Shown here piece after piece: positions 17,706 through 28,062 of a DNA stretch of 55,232 nt (position 1 is the first letter of the stretch; each line of letters starts with the position of its first letter). Both the position numbers and the translations under genes were made by a program. This DNA is from Alphaproteobacteria bacterium (GTDB lineage Bacteria; Pseudomonadota; Alphaproteobacteria; Acetobacterales; Acetobacteraceae): positions 1 to 55,232 of the forward strand of contig VGDL01000022.1 of assembly GCA_016869735.1 (NCBI GenBank), written 5' to 3'. The notes under the pieces are model-generated. The model was not told the origin of the DNA. It saw nothing but the letters and a program-made list of their open reading frames with translations, and searched no databases.

Positions 17706-18409
17706 TCACGCGCCCCCAAAGCGGCGCTGCCCGCATCATCCCTGCCCTTGATTCCGGCGATGCGGCGCGTGCCCAAACGCTTGCACAAGCGCTCGCCCCA
17801 CATTGCGGCGTCCTGAAGGTAGGGCTGGAGCTTTTCACCGCCGCCGGCCCCGCCATCGTCACCGCCATGGCGCGGCATCGCCCGGTGTTTCTGGATTTGA
17901 AACTGCACGATATCCCAAATACAGTCGCCGGCGCCGTGCGGTCCCTGCTGCCGCTGAAACCCGCCATGATGACGCTGCATGCCGCGGGCGGTGCCGCCAT
18001 GATCGCCGCCGCGCGGGCCGAGGCCGAAAAAGCCGGCGCTGATCGCCCCATGCTGCTGGCGGTCACGGTGCTGACCAGCATTGACGCCGAAACCCTGGCC
18101 AGCACCGGTGTTGCCGCCAGCCCCGCTGACCAGGTGTTGCGCTTGGCGCGCCTTGCGCTCAATGCCGGGGCGGATGGGCTGGTGTGCAGCCCACAGGAAG
18201 CGGGCGTGCTCCGCGCTGCCCTTGGCCCCGCCCCCTTCCTGGTGGTGCCGGCTGTGCGCCCTGCCGGCAACGCCGCCGGCGATCAAGCCCGTACTGCCAC
18301 GCCCACCGAGGCCGTGGCGGCGGGTGCCGATTGGATTGTGGTCGGCAGGCCAATTACCGGCGCGCCCAACCCGGCAGAGGCCGCCACCGCCATCGCGGCA
18401 GGGCTTTAG
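17702..18409 (+). CDS. pyrF: orotidine 5'-phosphate decarboxylase
   Basis: Last step of UMP synthesis (OMP to UMP), 235 residues, a TIM barrel. The active-site signature [10 protein letters not shown] (65-74) contains the Lys/Asp network. The N-terminal PALDSGD binds the base/ribose, and the phosphate-binding C-terminal segment reads [17 protein letters not shown]. The usual PGIRP loop is VPAVRP here, a modest variation. It begins within the LapA-domain stop (ATGA) and is followed four bases after its stop by trpF, so pyrimidine and tryptophan genes share a transcript. Confidence 0.95.
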   Translation: MITRPQSGAARIIPALDSGDAARAQTLAQALAPHCGVLKVGLELFTAAGPAIVTAMARHRPVFLDLKLHDIPNTVAGAVRSLLPLKPAMMTLHAAGGAAMIAAARAEAEKAGADRPMLLAVTVLTSIDAETLASTGVAASPADQVLRLARLALNAGADGLVCSPQEAGVLRAALGPAPFLVVPAVRPAGNAAGDQARTATPTEAVAAGADWIVVGRPITGAPNPAEAATAIAAGL

Positions 18410-18412
18410 GCG

Positions 18413-19054
18413 GTGCTGGTCAAGATTTGCGGCATCAAGGATACGGCCGCGCTGGACGCGGCCCGGCAGGCAGGCGCGGATATGGTGGGGTTTGTCTTCT
18501 TCCCGCCCTCTCCGCGCGCCGTGACGGCCAATCAGGCTGGTCTGCTCGCGCGGTCCTACGCGGATGGCCCGAAACGCGTCGGACTGTTTGTGGACCCGGA
18601 TGATGCCATGCTCGCCGCGATACTTGCCGAAGTGCCGCTCGATATCCTGCAATTGCAAGGGGAGGAAACCCCGGCGCGGGCGGGCGAAATCCGTGCCCGT
18701 TTCGGCAAGCCTGTGGTGAAGGCGCTTGGCATTGGCAGCAAGAATGATCTCGCGCGCCTGCCCGCATACGCAGACAAAGTGGATTACTTCCTGTTGGATG
18801 CCCGCCCGCCGTCTGGCAGCGCCCTGCCCGGGGGCAATGCGCAGGCTTTCGATTGGGCGCTGATGGAGAATGAGAAGCCGCCACGCCCCTGGCTGCTCGC
18901 GGGCGGGTTGACGCCCGCCAATGTGGTCGAGGCCATCGCGACCTCTGGCGCGCCGGGGGTGGATGTGTCCTCAGGCGTTGAGCGGGCGCGCGGCATAAAG
19001 GACCCCGCCGCCATCGCTGCCTTTATCGCTGCCGCCAAATCTGTGCGCGCGTGA
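18413..19054 (+). CDS. trpF: phosphoribosylanthranilate isomerase
   Basis: Third step of tryptophan synthesis, 213 residues, TIM barrel. GTG 18413 gives an N-terminus VLVKICGIKDTAALDAA, where KICG carries the catalytic Cys. Downstream are GFVFFPPSPRAV, LFVDPD, LQLQGEE, FLLDARPPSGSALPGG (catalytic Asp) and the phosphate-binding LAGGLTPANV and GVDVSSGVE. In many alphaproteobacteria trpF is followed by trpBA. Here an MFS transporter starts within its stop instead (GTGA overlap). Confidence 0.95.
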   Translation: MLVKICGIKDTAALDAARQAGADMVGFVFFPPSPRAVTANQAGLLARSYADGPKRVGLFVDPDDAMLAAILAEVPLDILQLQGEETPARAGEIRARFGKPVVKALGIGSKNDLARLPAYADKVDYFLLDARPPSGSALPGGNAQAFDWALMENEKPPRPWLLAGGLTPANVVEAIATSGAPGVDVSSGVERARGIKDPAAIAAFIAAAKSVRA

Positions 19055-20232
19055 CCGCGCCAGGGGAAGACGAGGCCGCCGAAAAGGCCAAGATGCGCCG
19101 CGTGCTGGCAATTTTTGGCCCAGCGGTCTTTGCCGGCGCCTTTGCGACCCGCGTCACGGACCCGACGGTCGCTGAAATCGCCGGCGAATTCAGCGTCACA
19201 GCGGCCGAGGCCGCGCTGCTCGGCACCGCCTATACCCTCCCCTTCGCGCTGGTGCAGCCAATTCTGGGGCCGGTCGCGGATTCCATCGGCAAACGCCGCA
19301 TAGTCATGATCTGTGTCGCGCTACTGGGCGTGATGCTGTTCGCCGCCGCGGTTTCGGCGAGCTTTGGCTGGCTGATGGCCTTCCGCGCCGCCTCCGGCAT
19401 GGCGGCGGGGGGGATGATGCCGCTCACGCTCGCCATCATGGGGGATGCGGTATCGCTGAAATACCGGCAGGTGGCGCTGTCGCGCATTCTGATCTTTGGC
19501 ATTAGCGGGCAAATCGCCGGCGGCGTGGTGGCGGGGCCGATTGCCGCCATTGCCGGCTGGCGCGGCGTGCTGGTTGTTTGCGCCATCGCCGCCTTTCTTG
19601 GCCTGGTTGCCCTGATCCTGGCCGCGCGCGGCGCCGCGCGCGAAGTCATGACGCGCTATGACCCGATAGTCGCGCTGCAACGCTACTGCGGCATCATCGC
19701 CAACCCCGCCGCGCTGCCCTTATTCGCCGCGGTCGCGGTGGAAGGTGGCCTGGTTTTCGGCGTCTTCCCCTTCATCGCGCCGCTGCTGATCGAACGCGCC
19801 ATTGGCAGCACCATGGAAGCGGGCTTTGCGATTGGCGCCTTTGGCCTGGGCGGGCTGCTATTCGCTGCCCTGGTCGCGCCTTTGCTGGCCCGTTTTGGTC
19901 AGGCCGGCGTTATCCGCATGGGCGGCGCCACCGGCGCCCTGGCGCTGATTGGCTTCGCCCTGGCACCATCCCTGGCAGTGGCGACCTTGGCGGGGCTGGG
20001 GCTTGGGCTTGGCTTCTACATGATCCACAACGCCATCCAGACCCGCGCGACCGAGCTTGCCCCGCAGGCGCGCGGCAGTGCCATGTCCTTGCATGCCTTT
20101 TCCTTTTTCGGCGGCCAATCCCTTGGGCCCATCGCCTATGGGTTGGGGACGATGGTCTTTGGCCTGCCTGTCACCTTGGCGCTGGCGGCGGGCGCTATCA
20201 TGGTGCTTGCCCTGCTTTTGGCACGCCGCTGA
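19051..20232 (+). CDS. MFS transporter (12-span, drug-efflux or metabolite type)
   Basis: Inner-membrane secondary transporter of 393 residues with about 12 hydrophobic spans. Span 2/loop 2-3 reads GPVADSIGKRRIVM, a G-x-x-x-D-x-x-G-R/K-R motif A, and span 4 includes ASGMAAGGMMPLTLAIMGD. The overall look (TYTLPFALVQPILGP near the start) is that of the arabinose-efflux/Bcr-like group. The start GTG 19051 overlaps trpF by four bases. Placement after trpF could suggest export of an aromatic compound, but that is speculation; no substrate residues are diagnostic. Confidence 0.85.
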   Translation: MTAPGEDEAAEKAKMRRVLAIFGPAVFAGAFATRVTDPTVAEIAGEFSVTAAEAALLGTAYTLPFALVQPILGPVADSIGKRRIVMICVALLGVMLFAAAVSASFGWLMAFRAASGMAAGGMMPLTLAIMGDAVSLKYRQVALSRILIFGISGQIAGGVVAGPIAAIAGWRGVLVVCAIAAFLGLVALILAARGAAREVMTRYDPIVALQRYCGIIANPAALPLFAAVAVEGGLVFGVFPFIAPLLIERAIGSTMEAGFAIGAFGLGGLLFAALVAPLLARFGQAGVIRMGGATGALALIGFALAPSLAVATLAGLGLGLGFYMIHNAIQTRATELAPQARGSAMSLHAFSFFGGQSLGPIAYGLGTMVFGLPVTLALAAGAIMVLALLLARR

Positions 20233-20481
20233 GGCAGCGCTGGCGCGCCCGATTCGCGATAGGAAAATCGCTTCGAACCCGCCAAAGTGAACCAAAAAGC
20301 AACATTTAACCGAACTGATCAAGATTATTTTTCATTTTTTTCAATGCATTAGACGCGACAAAACGAACAAAACAAAAACGCGCGACTCGGGCGAGTGTTT
20401 TGCACGATCGCTCCAATATATGGTGGGCATGCTTCACTGGTTGGCACAAGCGCGTTCGCCTCCCGTCCCGGGGCCTCCGCC
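20233..20481. other. convergent intergenic region with an AT-rich core
   Basis: This 249 base gap lies between the MFS gene (plus) and the small sdhAF4 gene (minus). From about 20288 to 20380 it is clearly richer in A and T than anything nearby, with runs such as TTTTTCATTTTTTTC. On the minus strand a short stem ACTC-GCCC-GAGT (20385-20396) is followed by CGCGCG and a T-rich tract, a weak candidate terminator for sdhAF4. No tRNA, riboswitch or credible coding frame was found. Confidence 0.35.
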
Positions 20482-20637
20482 TCAGAAATCGCTGGCGCGG
20501 CCCTTCTGTTCCCAATCGCCAAAGCGGGTTGGTTCTGGGCCCTTGGGGCCGCCAATCTCCTTCGGTTTGGCAGGGGGCGCCTTGGCGGGCGTCGGCGCGG
20601 GGGGTGCCGGGGTTTCGGCAGCGGGTTTCTCGGTCAT
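20482..20637 (-). CDS. DUF1674 protein, succinate dehydrogenase assembly factor 4-like
   Basis: A 51-residue protein from ATG 20637. The first half is a Pro/Ala linker. The C-terminal half carries the strongly conserved family signature KEIGGPKGPEPTRFGDWEQK followed by GRASDF. In mitochondria the homologue Sdh8/SDHAF4 binds the flavinylated SdhA subunit and promotes its assembly with SdhB; alphaproteobacteria carry the ancestral form. No sdh genes are nearby. It is divergent from htpX with only 57 bases between starts, so the two promoters overlap. Confidence 0.88.
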   Translation of the reverse strand: MTEKPAAETPAPPAPTPAKAPPAKPKEIGGPKGPEPTRFGDWEQKGRASDF

Positions 20638-20694
20638 GACAAAATCACCTGGGATCTGTAACGTATTGCATTGAGGGAAAGGGAAAGGCGCCTC

Positions 20695-21627
20695 ATGGCC
20701 GGCTATACACGCACCGTCATCCTGCTTGCAGCCATAACCGCGCTTTTTGGCGTGGTCGGGCAAGTCATTGGCGGCCAGCAGGGCATGATCATGGCGCTGC
20801 TTTTCGCCGGTGGCATGAACCTATTCTCCTGGTGGAACAGCGATAAGATGGTGCTGCGGATGCATAATGCCCAGCACATCAGCCCGCAGGAAGCGCCGCG
20901 GCTTTATGAAATGACGGCGCAGCTTGCCGCCAATGCGGGCCTGCCCATGCCGGCGCTTTACGTGATCCACGAAGCCCAACCGAATGCCTTCGCCACGGGG
21001 CGGAACCCGCAACATGCCGCAGTTGCGGTGAATACCGGCCTGCTTGAGATGCTTTCGGAACAGGAAGCCGCAGGCGTGATCGCCCATGAACTGGCGCATA
21101 TCAAGAACCGCGACACGCTGGTGATGACCGTCACGGCCAGCATCGCCGGCGCCATTTCGGCACTGGCGCAATTCGGCATGATGTTCAATCGCGGGCGTGA
21201 TCGGCAGGGGCAAAGCCCTTTTGGCCCTATCGGCATGCTGCTCATGGTGATCCTGGCCCCCATTGCGGCGGCGATTGTGCAAATGGCGATCAGCCGGTCA
21301 CGCGAATATGAGGCCGATAAGATGGGCGCCGAGATTTGCGGCCAACCCATGGCCTTGGCCGGGGCGCTTCAGAAGCTGGAACATTATGCCCATCAGCGCG
21401 TGAATCAGCGGGCCGAGGCCAATCCCGCGACCGCCCATATGTTCATCATCAACCCGCTTTCGGGCGCGCGGATGGATAATTTGTTCTCAACCCATCCACG
21501 CACGGAAAACCGCGTGGCAGCGCTGGAAAAGCTGGCCGCCAGCATGGGCGCGCAGCCAAGCGGCAGCCCCTGGGGGCAGGCGCTGCCGACGGAAAAACCA
21601 CAAGCCCAGCGCGGCCCCTGGGGGTAG
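20695..21627 (+). CDS. htpX: membrane zinc metalloprotease HtpX
   Basis: Inner-membrane M48 protease for quality control of membrane proteins, 310 residues. Two N-terminal spans (about 7-24 and 29-47) are followed by the cytoplasmic catalytic domain with H131-E132-x-x-H135 (HELAH) and a third zinc ligand in [13 protein letters not shown]. Two further hydrophobic segments lie at about 144-164 and 180-200. [16 protein letters not shown] near the C-terminus is the family's conserved close. Start ATG 20695 follows a purine-rich GGGAAAGG. Often heat-shock or Cpx regulated elsewhere; no such site is recognised here. Confidence 0.95.
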   Translation: MAGYTRTVILLAAITALFGVVGQVIGGQQGMIMALLFAGGMNLFSWWNSDKMVLRMHNAQHISPQEAPRLYEMTAQLAANAGLPMPALYVIHEAQPNAFATGRNPQHAAVAVNTGLLEMLSEQEAAGVIAHELAHIKNRDTLVMTVTASIAGAISALAQFGMMFNRGRDRQGQSPFGPIGMLLMVILAPIAAAIVQMAISRSREYEADKMGAEICGQPMALAGALQKLEHYAHQRVNQRAEANPATAHMFIINPLSGARMDNLFSTHPRTENRVAALEKLAASMGAQPSGSPWGQALPTEKPQAQRGPWG

Positions 21628-21665
21628 CGCTGGCAGGAAAAGCGCGGCGCGGCTAATATCGCCCC

Positions 21666-22274
21666 ATGAAAGCCCTGCCGCGCCTCTTCCCCTTGGCCGT
21701 GATCGCCCTGCTGATCACCGATATCCAGCCCGCCGCCGCGCAATTTGCGGCGCCGCCCGGCCAACCAGGTGCGCGGCAGCAACGCCCCCCTGCCCTGCCC
21801 GGCCTGGCCGCGCGCCGTGCGCCAGATCCCATTCCAGCTGATGAGAGCGCCAATCTTTCCCCAACGCCCGCGCTATTCGATGCCATTACGCGCGGCGATC
21901 TGGCCGCCGCGCGCGATGCGGTCAATCGCGGCGCGGACCTCAATGGCCGCAACGCCCTTGGCCTGACGCCCACCGATTGGGCAGTGGATCAGGGGCGCAA
22001 TGATATCCTGTTCTATCTGCTTTCCGCACGCGGCATGGCCGGCAGTTCCGGGCCGAGCAATGCGCGCAGCGCCGCCGCTGCCCGTGCCGAACAGGAACGC
22101 GCCGAACGTGCCGCGCAGCAGGAAGCACTGCGCCTTTCACGGCTGGGGCCGCGCGCGCCGAGTGTTTCAATCAAGCCCCGGCTTTTTGCCAATGATGGCG
22201 GCGCGGCGCAGCTTGAAGCGGGCTTCCTGGGCTTTGATGCCGGCAGGCCCGGCGCTGCCCGACGCGGCGGCTGA
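21666..22274 (+). CDS. exported ankyrin-repeat protein, unknown role
   Basis: A 202-residue protein with a clear signal peptide (residues 1-25, cleavage near AAA-Q), a Pro/Ala linker, about one and a half ankyrin units (residues 65-118: LFDAITRGDLAAARDAVNRG, then LTPTDWAVDQGRNDILFYLL) and a C-terminal helix rich in Arg/Glu/Gln (135-160). Ankyrin repeats mediate protein contacts, so this is probably a small periplasmic binding protein. The next gene begins one base after its stop, implying co-translation with the dehalogenase-like hydrolase. No partner is identified. Confidence 0.75.
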   Translation: MKALPRLFPLAVIALLITDIQPAAAQFAAPPGQPGARQQRPPALPGLAARRAPDPIPADESANLSPTPALFDAITRGDLAAARDAVNRGADLNGRNALGLTPTDWAVDQGRNDILFYLLSARGMAGSSGPSNARSAAAARAEQERAERAAQQEALRLSRLGPRAPSVSIKPRLFANDGGAAQLEAGFLGFDAGRPGAARRGG

Positions 22275-22275
22275 T

Positions 22276-23163
22276 ATGGCGTTCTTTGCCGGCTTCACGC
22301 TGGAAACGCGGGAAGCCAATGGGCAGAGCATCCGGCTCCGCCGCGCGGGTTCTGGCCCGCCCCTTTTGCTGCTGCATGGCAATCCACAGACGCACGCCAT
22401 GTGGCATCGCGTGGCGCCGATCCTGGCGCGTGACTTCACCGTGATTGCACCCGATCTGCGCGGTTATGGGTTTTCATCCAAGCCACCGGTCAGCGCCAAT
22501 CACGCGCCCTATGCCAAGCGCGAAATGGCCGCCGATATGGTGGCGTTGATGGCGGGGCTTGGCTTTTCCCGCTTTCAAATTGTCGCACATGATCGCGGCG
22601 CGCGGGTGGCGCATCGGCTGGCGCTGGATACACCGGATGCGGTGGAACGGCTTTGCGTGCTGGATATCATCCCCACGCTTGAACATTTCGAACGCGCGGA
22701 TATGGCCTTTGGTCTTGGCTATTATCATTGGTTCTGGCTGGCCCAGCCGCATGACAGGCCGGAACGCATGATCCTACGCGATATCGAAGATTGGTTTGAT
22801 CTGCACACATCGCGCGAACCCAAGGACAAATCCTTCTTTCACCCTGAAGCGCGCGCGGATTATCTGGCGGCTTTGCATCTGCCCGGGACGGTCGCTGCGA
22901 TTTGTGAGGATTACCGCGCCGCCACTACGATTGATCTGGACCATGACCGTGCGTCGCGCGCGGCGGGGCAGAAAATCTCTTGCCCGCTGCTCGCACTTTG
23001 GGGGGCCAAGGGCAGCATCCCCAAATGGTATGATGCGCTGACGATTTGGCGCGATTACGCGGCCGGCCCCGTGACGGGTGGCGCAGTGGCTTCAGGGCAT
23101 TATCTGGCTGAGGAAGCGCCGGAGGAAGTGCTGGCCTGGCTCAAGGATTTTCTGCGGCGTTAG
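22276..23163 (+). CDS. haloacetate (fluoroacetate) dehalogenase-like hydrolase
   Basis: Alpha/beta hydrolase of 295 residues with the full active site of fluoroacetate dehalogenases. Nucleophile Asp106 lies in VAHDRGARVAHR, with carboxylate-binding Arg107 and Arg110. The acid is Asp130 (CVLDIIP), the general base His275 (SGHYL). The halide-stabilising trio of the Rhodopseudomonas palustris enzyme (His-Trp and Tyr) is matched by His151-Trp152 in YYHWFWLAQP and Tyr213 in EDYRA. HGNPQTHAMWH forms the oxyanion region. Plain epoxide hydrolases have two tyrosines in the lid instead. It would hydrolyse 2-haloacids to 2-hydroxyacids; the residue match is strong but activity is unproven. Its 3' end overlaps the convergent DinB gene by 23 bases. 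Confidence 0.88.
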   Translation: MAFFAGFTLETREANGQSIRLRRAGSGPPLLLLHGNPQTHAMWHRVAPILARDFTVIAPDLRGYGFSSKPPVSANHAPYAKREMAADMVALMAGLGFSRFQIVAHDRGARVAHRLALDTPDAVERLCVLDIIPTLEHFERADMAFGLGYYHWFWLAQPHDRPERMILRDIEDWFDLHTSREPKDKSFFHPEARADYLAALHLPGTVAAICEDYRAATTIDLDHDRASRAAGQKISCPLLALWGAKGSIPKWYDALTIWRDYAAGPVTGGAVASGHYLAEEAPEEVLAWLKDFLRR

Positions 23164-23686
23164 GCGACAGCAACCCAAGCGCCTGAAGGTCGAGCACCCA
23201 AGGCAAATCCGTATCGCCCGTCGCGGCACCTGCGCGCGTCAGCAGCGCATGCGCCTGGCCGCGATGATGCGTCTGGTGATTGAAGAAATGCCCCACCGCA
23301 ATCCATAGCGGCATGCTGACATCGCGTGCGATAATCGTGGAATGCCAGGTCAGCGGCGCAGCCAGGCCTTCGGGTGTAAGGCGCGCTGCCCAGGCTTCGA
23401 TCTTCGCATCCGCGGCTTGGCGGCGTGCTTTCAACTCAGCCCAATCCGTGATCATGACAGGGCTTTGCTTCATGCCGACTGCAGGTTTTTCCCAAGCGTC
23501 AAAGCGGCTCATCCAGGTGGTGTCGCCCCAAAGGAGGTGGCAAAACGTGCCTTGAATACTGCCCCAAAAGGCACCGCCATCGGCTTCACGCGCGCTGGCA
23601 TCAAGCCCATCCGCCGCAGCATAAAGCCGGCGGTTCATTTCGCTGTTATAGGCCGCCATCATGCGGCACCAATCGGTCGAGATCAT
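23141..23686 (-). CDS. DinB/YfiT-family four-helix protein
   Basis: A 181-residue member of the DinB superfamily, small metal-binding helical bundles. The expected histidine triad is present: His50 in FCHLLWGD and the pair in GHFFNHQTHHRGQ (about 132-142), which hold a divalent metal. The name comes from a Bacillus damage-inducible gene, but these proteins are mostly thiol- or metal-dependent enzymes of unknown substrate, and there is no evidence of a DNA-damage role here. It starts four bases within the GNAT gene's end (ATGA overlap) and converges with the dehalogenase-like gene. Confidence 0.85.
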   Translation of the reverse strand: MISTDWCRMMAAYNSEMNRRLYAAADGLDASAREADGGAFWGSIQGTFCHLLWGDTTWMSRFDAWEKPAVGMKQSPVMITDWAELKARRQAADAKIEAWAARLTPEGLAAPLTWHSTIIARDVSMPLWIAVGHFFNHQTHHRGQAHALLTRAGAATGDTDLPWVLDLQALGLLSPNAAENP

Positions 23687-24678
23687 GCGCCACCTATCTG
23701 CTTGTAGAAGAAACTAGTCGCCGCAGCGCTGCCATCCGCGTTCAGTGCATAGCCTGGAATACGCCCGGCTTCCTGCCAGCCAAGGCTTCGATACAGCGCT
23801 TCACCAGCATCATCGGCGCGCGTATCGAGTGTGAGCAACCGCCGCCCGCGCTGCGCCGCTTCCACTTCCAAAGCCGCCATGAGCGCCCGCCCGACGCCGC
23901 GCCGCCGCGCTTCCGGGCGCACCAATAGCTTCGCGACTTCCGCGCGGTGCGGCTGATTGGGCGGCATCGCCAGATCAAGCGTGACAGTGCCCACCAGCAC
24001 GCCATCCACCCAGGCGACCCAAAGGGCTTTCTTGTCAAGCGCGATATCGGCCAGGCTGCGGCGCCAGAAATCACGCGCGGCCTCGGCACCCAATGGCGGC
24101 AGGAAGGAAACTGAAGCGCCGGCGGCAACACAGGCGATCAGGATATCCGCCAAGGGCCTTTCGGCATGTTCAGCTGCCGAGGCATCCAGCAGATGCACCG
24201 CGACACCGCGCGCCGGCTTGATGAAGGGGAATTCAAGCGAATTGGACAGATCATTCAAAACGCGAATCGGCCCCTGCCGCACATAACCCAGCTTCGCGTA
24301 GAATGTATGCGCGCGGGTGAAGCGTGTGTCGGACCAAAGCCGGATCACCTCCGCCCCCGCATCACGCGCATGGGCTTCGGCCGTGCTGAGCAAGGCCGCA
24401 GCCACACCGGTGCCGCGTTGGCTCGCCGCAACATACATGCGGCAAATCTCCCAATCCGGCGTGCCGTGCAGCGGGTGCGCCGCCACCATGCCCACCACCG
24501 CGCCGGCTTCTTCCGCCACCCAAAGCGCGCCATCTTGTTCGGCAAAATAGCTGGCAAGGGCGCGGAGTTCCGTCACTTCCCCGTCCAGGTCAAACACGCA
24601 GCCGGGATACTCAGCCCAGCAATCCCGGATCAGCGTAATGAAGCCCGCCGCATCCGAATCGCGCCCGGCGCGGAGCAT
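23683..24678 (-). CDS. tandem double GNAT acetyltransferase
   Basis: A 331-residue protein made of two consecutive GNAT domains. Domain 1 (about 1-155) has the acetyl-CoA motif AASQRGTGVAAALLSTAEAHA (R-x-x-G-x-G/A form). Domain 2 (about 160-331) has VRPEARRRGVGRALMAALE and the typical ALYRSLGWQEAG close. Both pyrophosphate loops look intact. The domains differ enough to suggest an old fusion. It is translationally coupled to the DinB gene and starts eight bases after the aminotransferase stop upstream, so these genes form one minus-strand run. Substrate unknown. Confidence 0.85.
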   Translation of the reverse strand: MLRAGRDSDAAGFITLIRDCWAEYPGCVFDLDGEVTELRALASYFAEQDGALWVAEEAGAVVGMVAAHPLHGTPDWEICRMYVAASQRGTGVAAALLSTAEAHARDAGAEVIRLWSDTRFTRAHTFYAKLGYVRQGPIRVLNDLSNSLEFPFIKPARGVAVHLLDASAAEHAERPLADILIACVAAGASVSFLPPLGAEAARDFWRRSLADIALDKKALWVAWVDGVLVGTVTLDLAMPPNQPHRAEVAKLLVRPEARRRGVGRALMAALEVEAAQRGRRLLTLDTRADDAGEALYRSLGWQEAGRIPGYALNADGSAAATSFFYKQIGGA

Positions 24679-24685
24679 GGCGCCT

Positions 24686-25888
24686 TCAGCTCAATTCGCG
24701 GCAGAACTCCTGAATGCGGCCGCAGGCCTCACGCAGGTTTTCCGTATTGGTCGCATAGGAAATCCGCAAATAGGGTGACATGCCATAGGCCGTGCCCTGC
24801 ACGGTTGCGACATATTTTTCTTCCAAAAGCGCCATGGCGAAATCCGTATCGGTTTCGATCTTGCGCCCGCCCTTGGAGGTTTTGCCGATACAGCCAGCGA
24901 TATTCGGGAAGACGTAAAACGCGCCTTCCGGCTTGTGGCAGGAAATCCCCGGCGCGGCATTCAGCATATCCACCACCAGATCGCGGCGCTGGCGATATTC
25001 TTCCGCCCTTTCGCGCACCAAATCCTGCGGGCCATCCAAGGCGGCAGCGACTGCCGCCTGGGAGATGGTGGAAACCCCCGCCGTCGCCTGGCCCTGCATA
25101 TTCATCATGCCCTTGATCAGCGCCTTGGGCCCGCCGCAGAAGCCAATGCGCCAGCCGGTCATGGCATAGGTTTTGGACGCGCCATTCACACTGAGCGTGC
25201 GGTCCTTCAGGCGCGGTTCCACATCGGCAATCGTGCAGAATTCAAACCCGTCATAGATCAGGTGTTCATACATATCATCGGTCATGATCCAGACATGCGG
25301 GTGCTTCATCAACACCGCCGCAATCGCCTGCATTTCCGCACGCGAACAGGCAGCCCCGGTTGGATTATTCGGGAAATTGATCATCACCCATTTGGTCTTG
25401 GGCGTGATGGCGGCATCCAAATCCTCAGGCCGCAGCTTGAAGCCATTATTCTGCGGGCAGTTGATGGTCACCGGGACACCGCCCGCAACCTTCGCCATTT
25501 CCGCATAGGAAACCCAATAGGGGGCGGGGATCAGCACCTCATCGCCAGGATCTATCGTCGCCATGAAGGCATTGAAGATGCTTTGCTTGCCACCATTGGT
25601 GACCATGATCTCATCCAAGGCGTAATCAAGGTTATTGTCGCGCTTGAATTTCCGCTGCACCGCTTCCTTGAGCCGCCTGGTGCCATCCTGCGGCGGGTAT
25701 TTGGTATCGCCCGCCAGCGCCGCCTGATGCGCCGCTTCAATGGCATGCGGCGGTGATGGAAAATCAGGCTCCCCAGATGCCAGGCTGATCACCTTAATGC
25801 CTTGCGCCGCCAATTCCCGCGCCTTGATCGTCATGATCACAGAGGCAGAGACAGAAACGCGGTTCAGACGTTCGGCAAGGGCGGGCAT
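24686..25888 (-). CDS. class I aminotransferase (aspartate aminotransferase-like), copy A
   Basis: PLP enzyme of the fold-type I aspartate aminotransferase (Ib) group, 400 residues. The PLP-binding Lys239 lies in [16 protein letters not shown]. Upstream are SLASGEPDFPSP (N-terminal lid), NPTGAA and TDDMYEHLIYDGF (the Asp/Tyr that hold the ring). The carboxylate-binding Arg is in YLRISYATN near the C-terminus. It moves amino groups between aspartate, glutamate and related oxoacids; aromatic amino acids or prephenate are also possible for this subgroup. A second, collinear copy lies upstream at 26379-27581, with a GNAT gene between them. Confidence 0.9.
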   Translation of the reverse strand: MPALAERLNRVSVSASVIMTIKARELAAQGIKVISLASGEPDFPSPPHAIEAAHQAALAGDTKYPPQDGTRRLKEAVQRKFKRDNNLDYALDEIMVTNGGKQSIFNAFMATIDPGDEVLIPAPYWVSYAEMAKVAGGVPVTINCPQNNGFKLRPEDLDAAITPKTKWVMINFPNNPTGAACSRAEMQAIAAVLMKHPHVWIMTDDMYEHLIYDGFEFCTIADVEPRLKDRTLSVNGASKTYAMTGWRIGFCGGPKALIKGMMNMQGQATAGVSTISQAAVAAALDGPQDLVRERAEEYRQRRDLVVDMLNAAPGISCHKPEGAFYVFPNIAGCIGKTSKGGRKIETDTDFAMALLEEKYVATVQGTAYGMSPYLRISYATNTENLREACGRIQEFCRELS

Positions 25889-25938
25889 GGAGAAAACTTC
25901 CTGTTAACGACGTTGACAGATTACGGCGCTCCGGCGGC

Positions 25939-27584
<1,646 letters not shown>

Positions 27585-27651
27585 TCAGGGAACCTTTGCA
27601 GGAGACGCGGCAAACTAATCCCGCACCCCCTCAGCATCAACCCAGGGATGC

Positions 27652-28017
27652 TCAAAAAAGCCGCAGCGGGCGCAATCCCTTATAAGTGAAGCCCTGCTCA
27701 GCCAGGCATTTGGCGCGGGCTTCCTGACGGGCCGGGATATTCACATCCACCCAATCATAGATCGGCGGGCGGAGGCGCGGCGGGCGGCGGGTGCAGCGCG
27801 TGACACCATTAGGGGCGGTCCAGCAATGGGTCTCACCCGGTTCCCAATAGGCCGGCTGCACCTGCATCCAGACCATGGCGGGCTTGATCTCCTCGGCGGC
27901 CTGGGCGCTGCAGGCGGCTTGCGCGGTATCCGAATCGGCTTCCGTCGCGCCGGGCTTTTCCCAGCGTTCGGCACAGGCGGCCAACAGCAGCAAAAGGACG
28001 AGGGGAAGAACGCGCAT
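27652..28017 (-). CDS. small lipoprotein of unknown function
   Basis: A 121-residue protein from ATG 28017 with a textbook lipoprotein signal: MRVLPLVLLLLLAACAERW, lipobox LAAC with Cys15 as the lipidated residue. The mature part has four more cysteines (in QAACSAQ, THCWT, TRCTRR and AKCLAEQG), an even number that could form two disulfides in the periplasm, and a Pro/Arg-rich RRPPRLRPPIYDW patch. I do not recognise the family. It stands between the aminotransferase run and the polyamine importer, 45 bases after the potI stop on the same strand. Confidence 0.75.
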   Translation of the reverse strand: MRVLPLVLLLLLAACAERWEKPGATEADSDTAQAACSAQAAEEIKPAMVWMQVQPAYWEPGETHCWTAPNGVTRCTRRPPRLRPPIYDWVDVNIPARQEARAKCLAEQGFTYKGLRPLRLF

Positions 28018-28062
28018 TTCGCGATTATACGTCAAACCTCAGGGCCGAATCATGGCGGCGCA

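Noticed and set aside
17162-18658. Long antisense open frame of about 498 codons across lapA, pyrF and trpF
   Set aside because: All three sense genes have recognised catalytic motifs; the antisense product has none and has an atypical composition.
23141-23686. DinB protein as part of an SOS response
   Set aside because: The family name is historical; no LexA-type box or repair genes were seen nearby.
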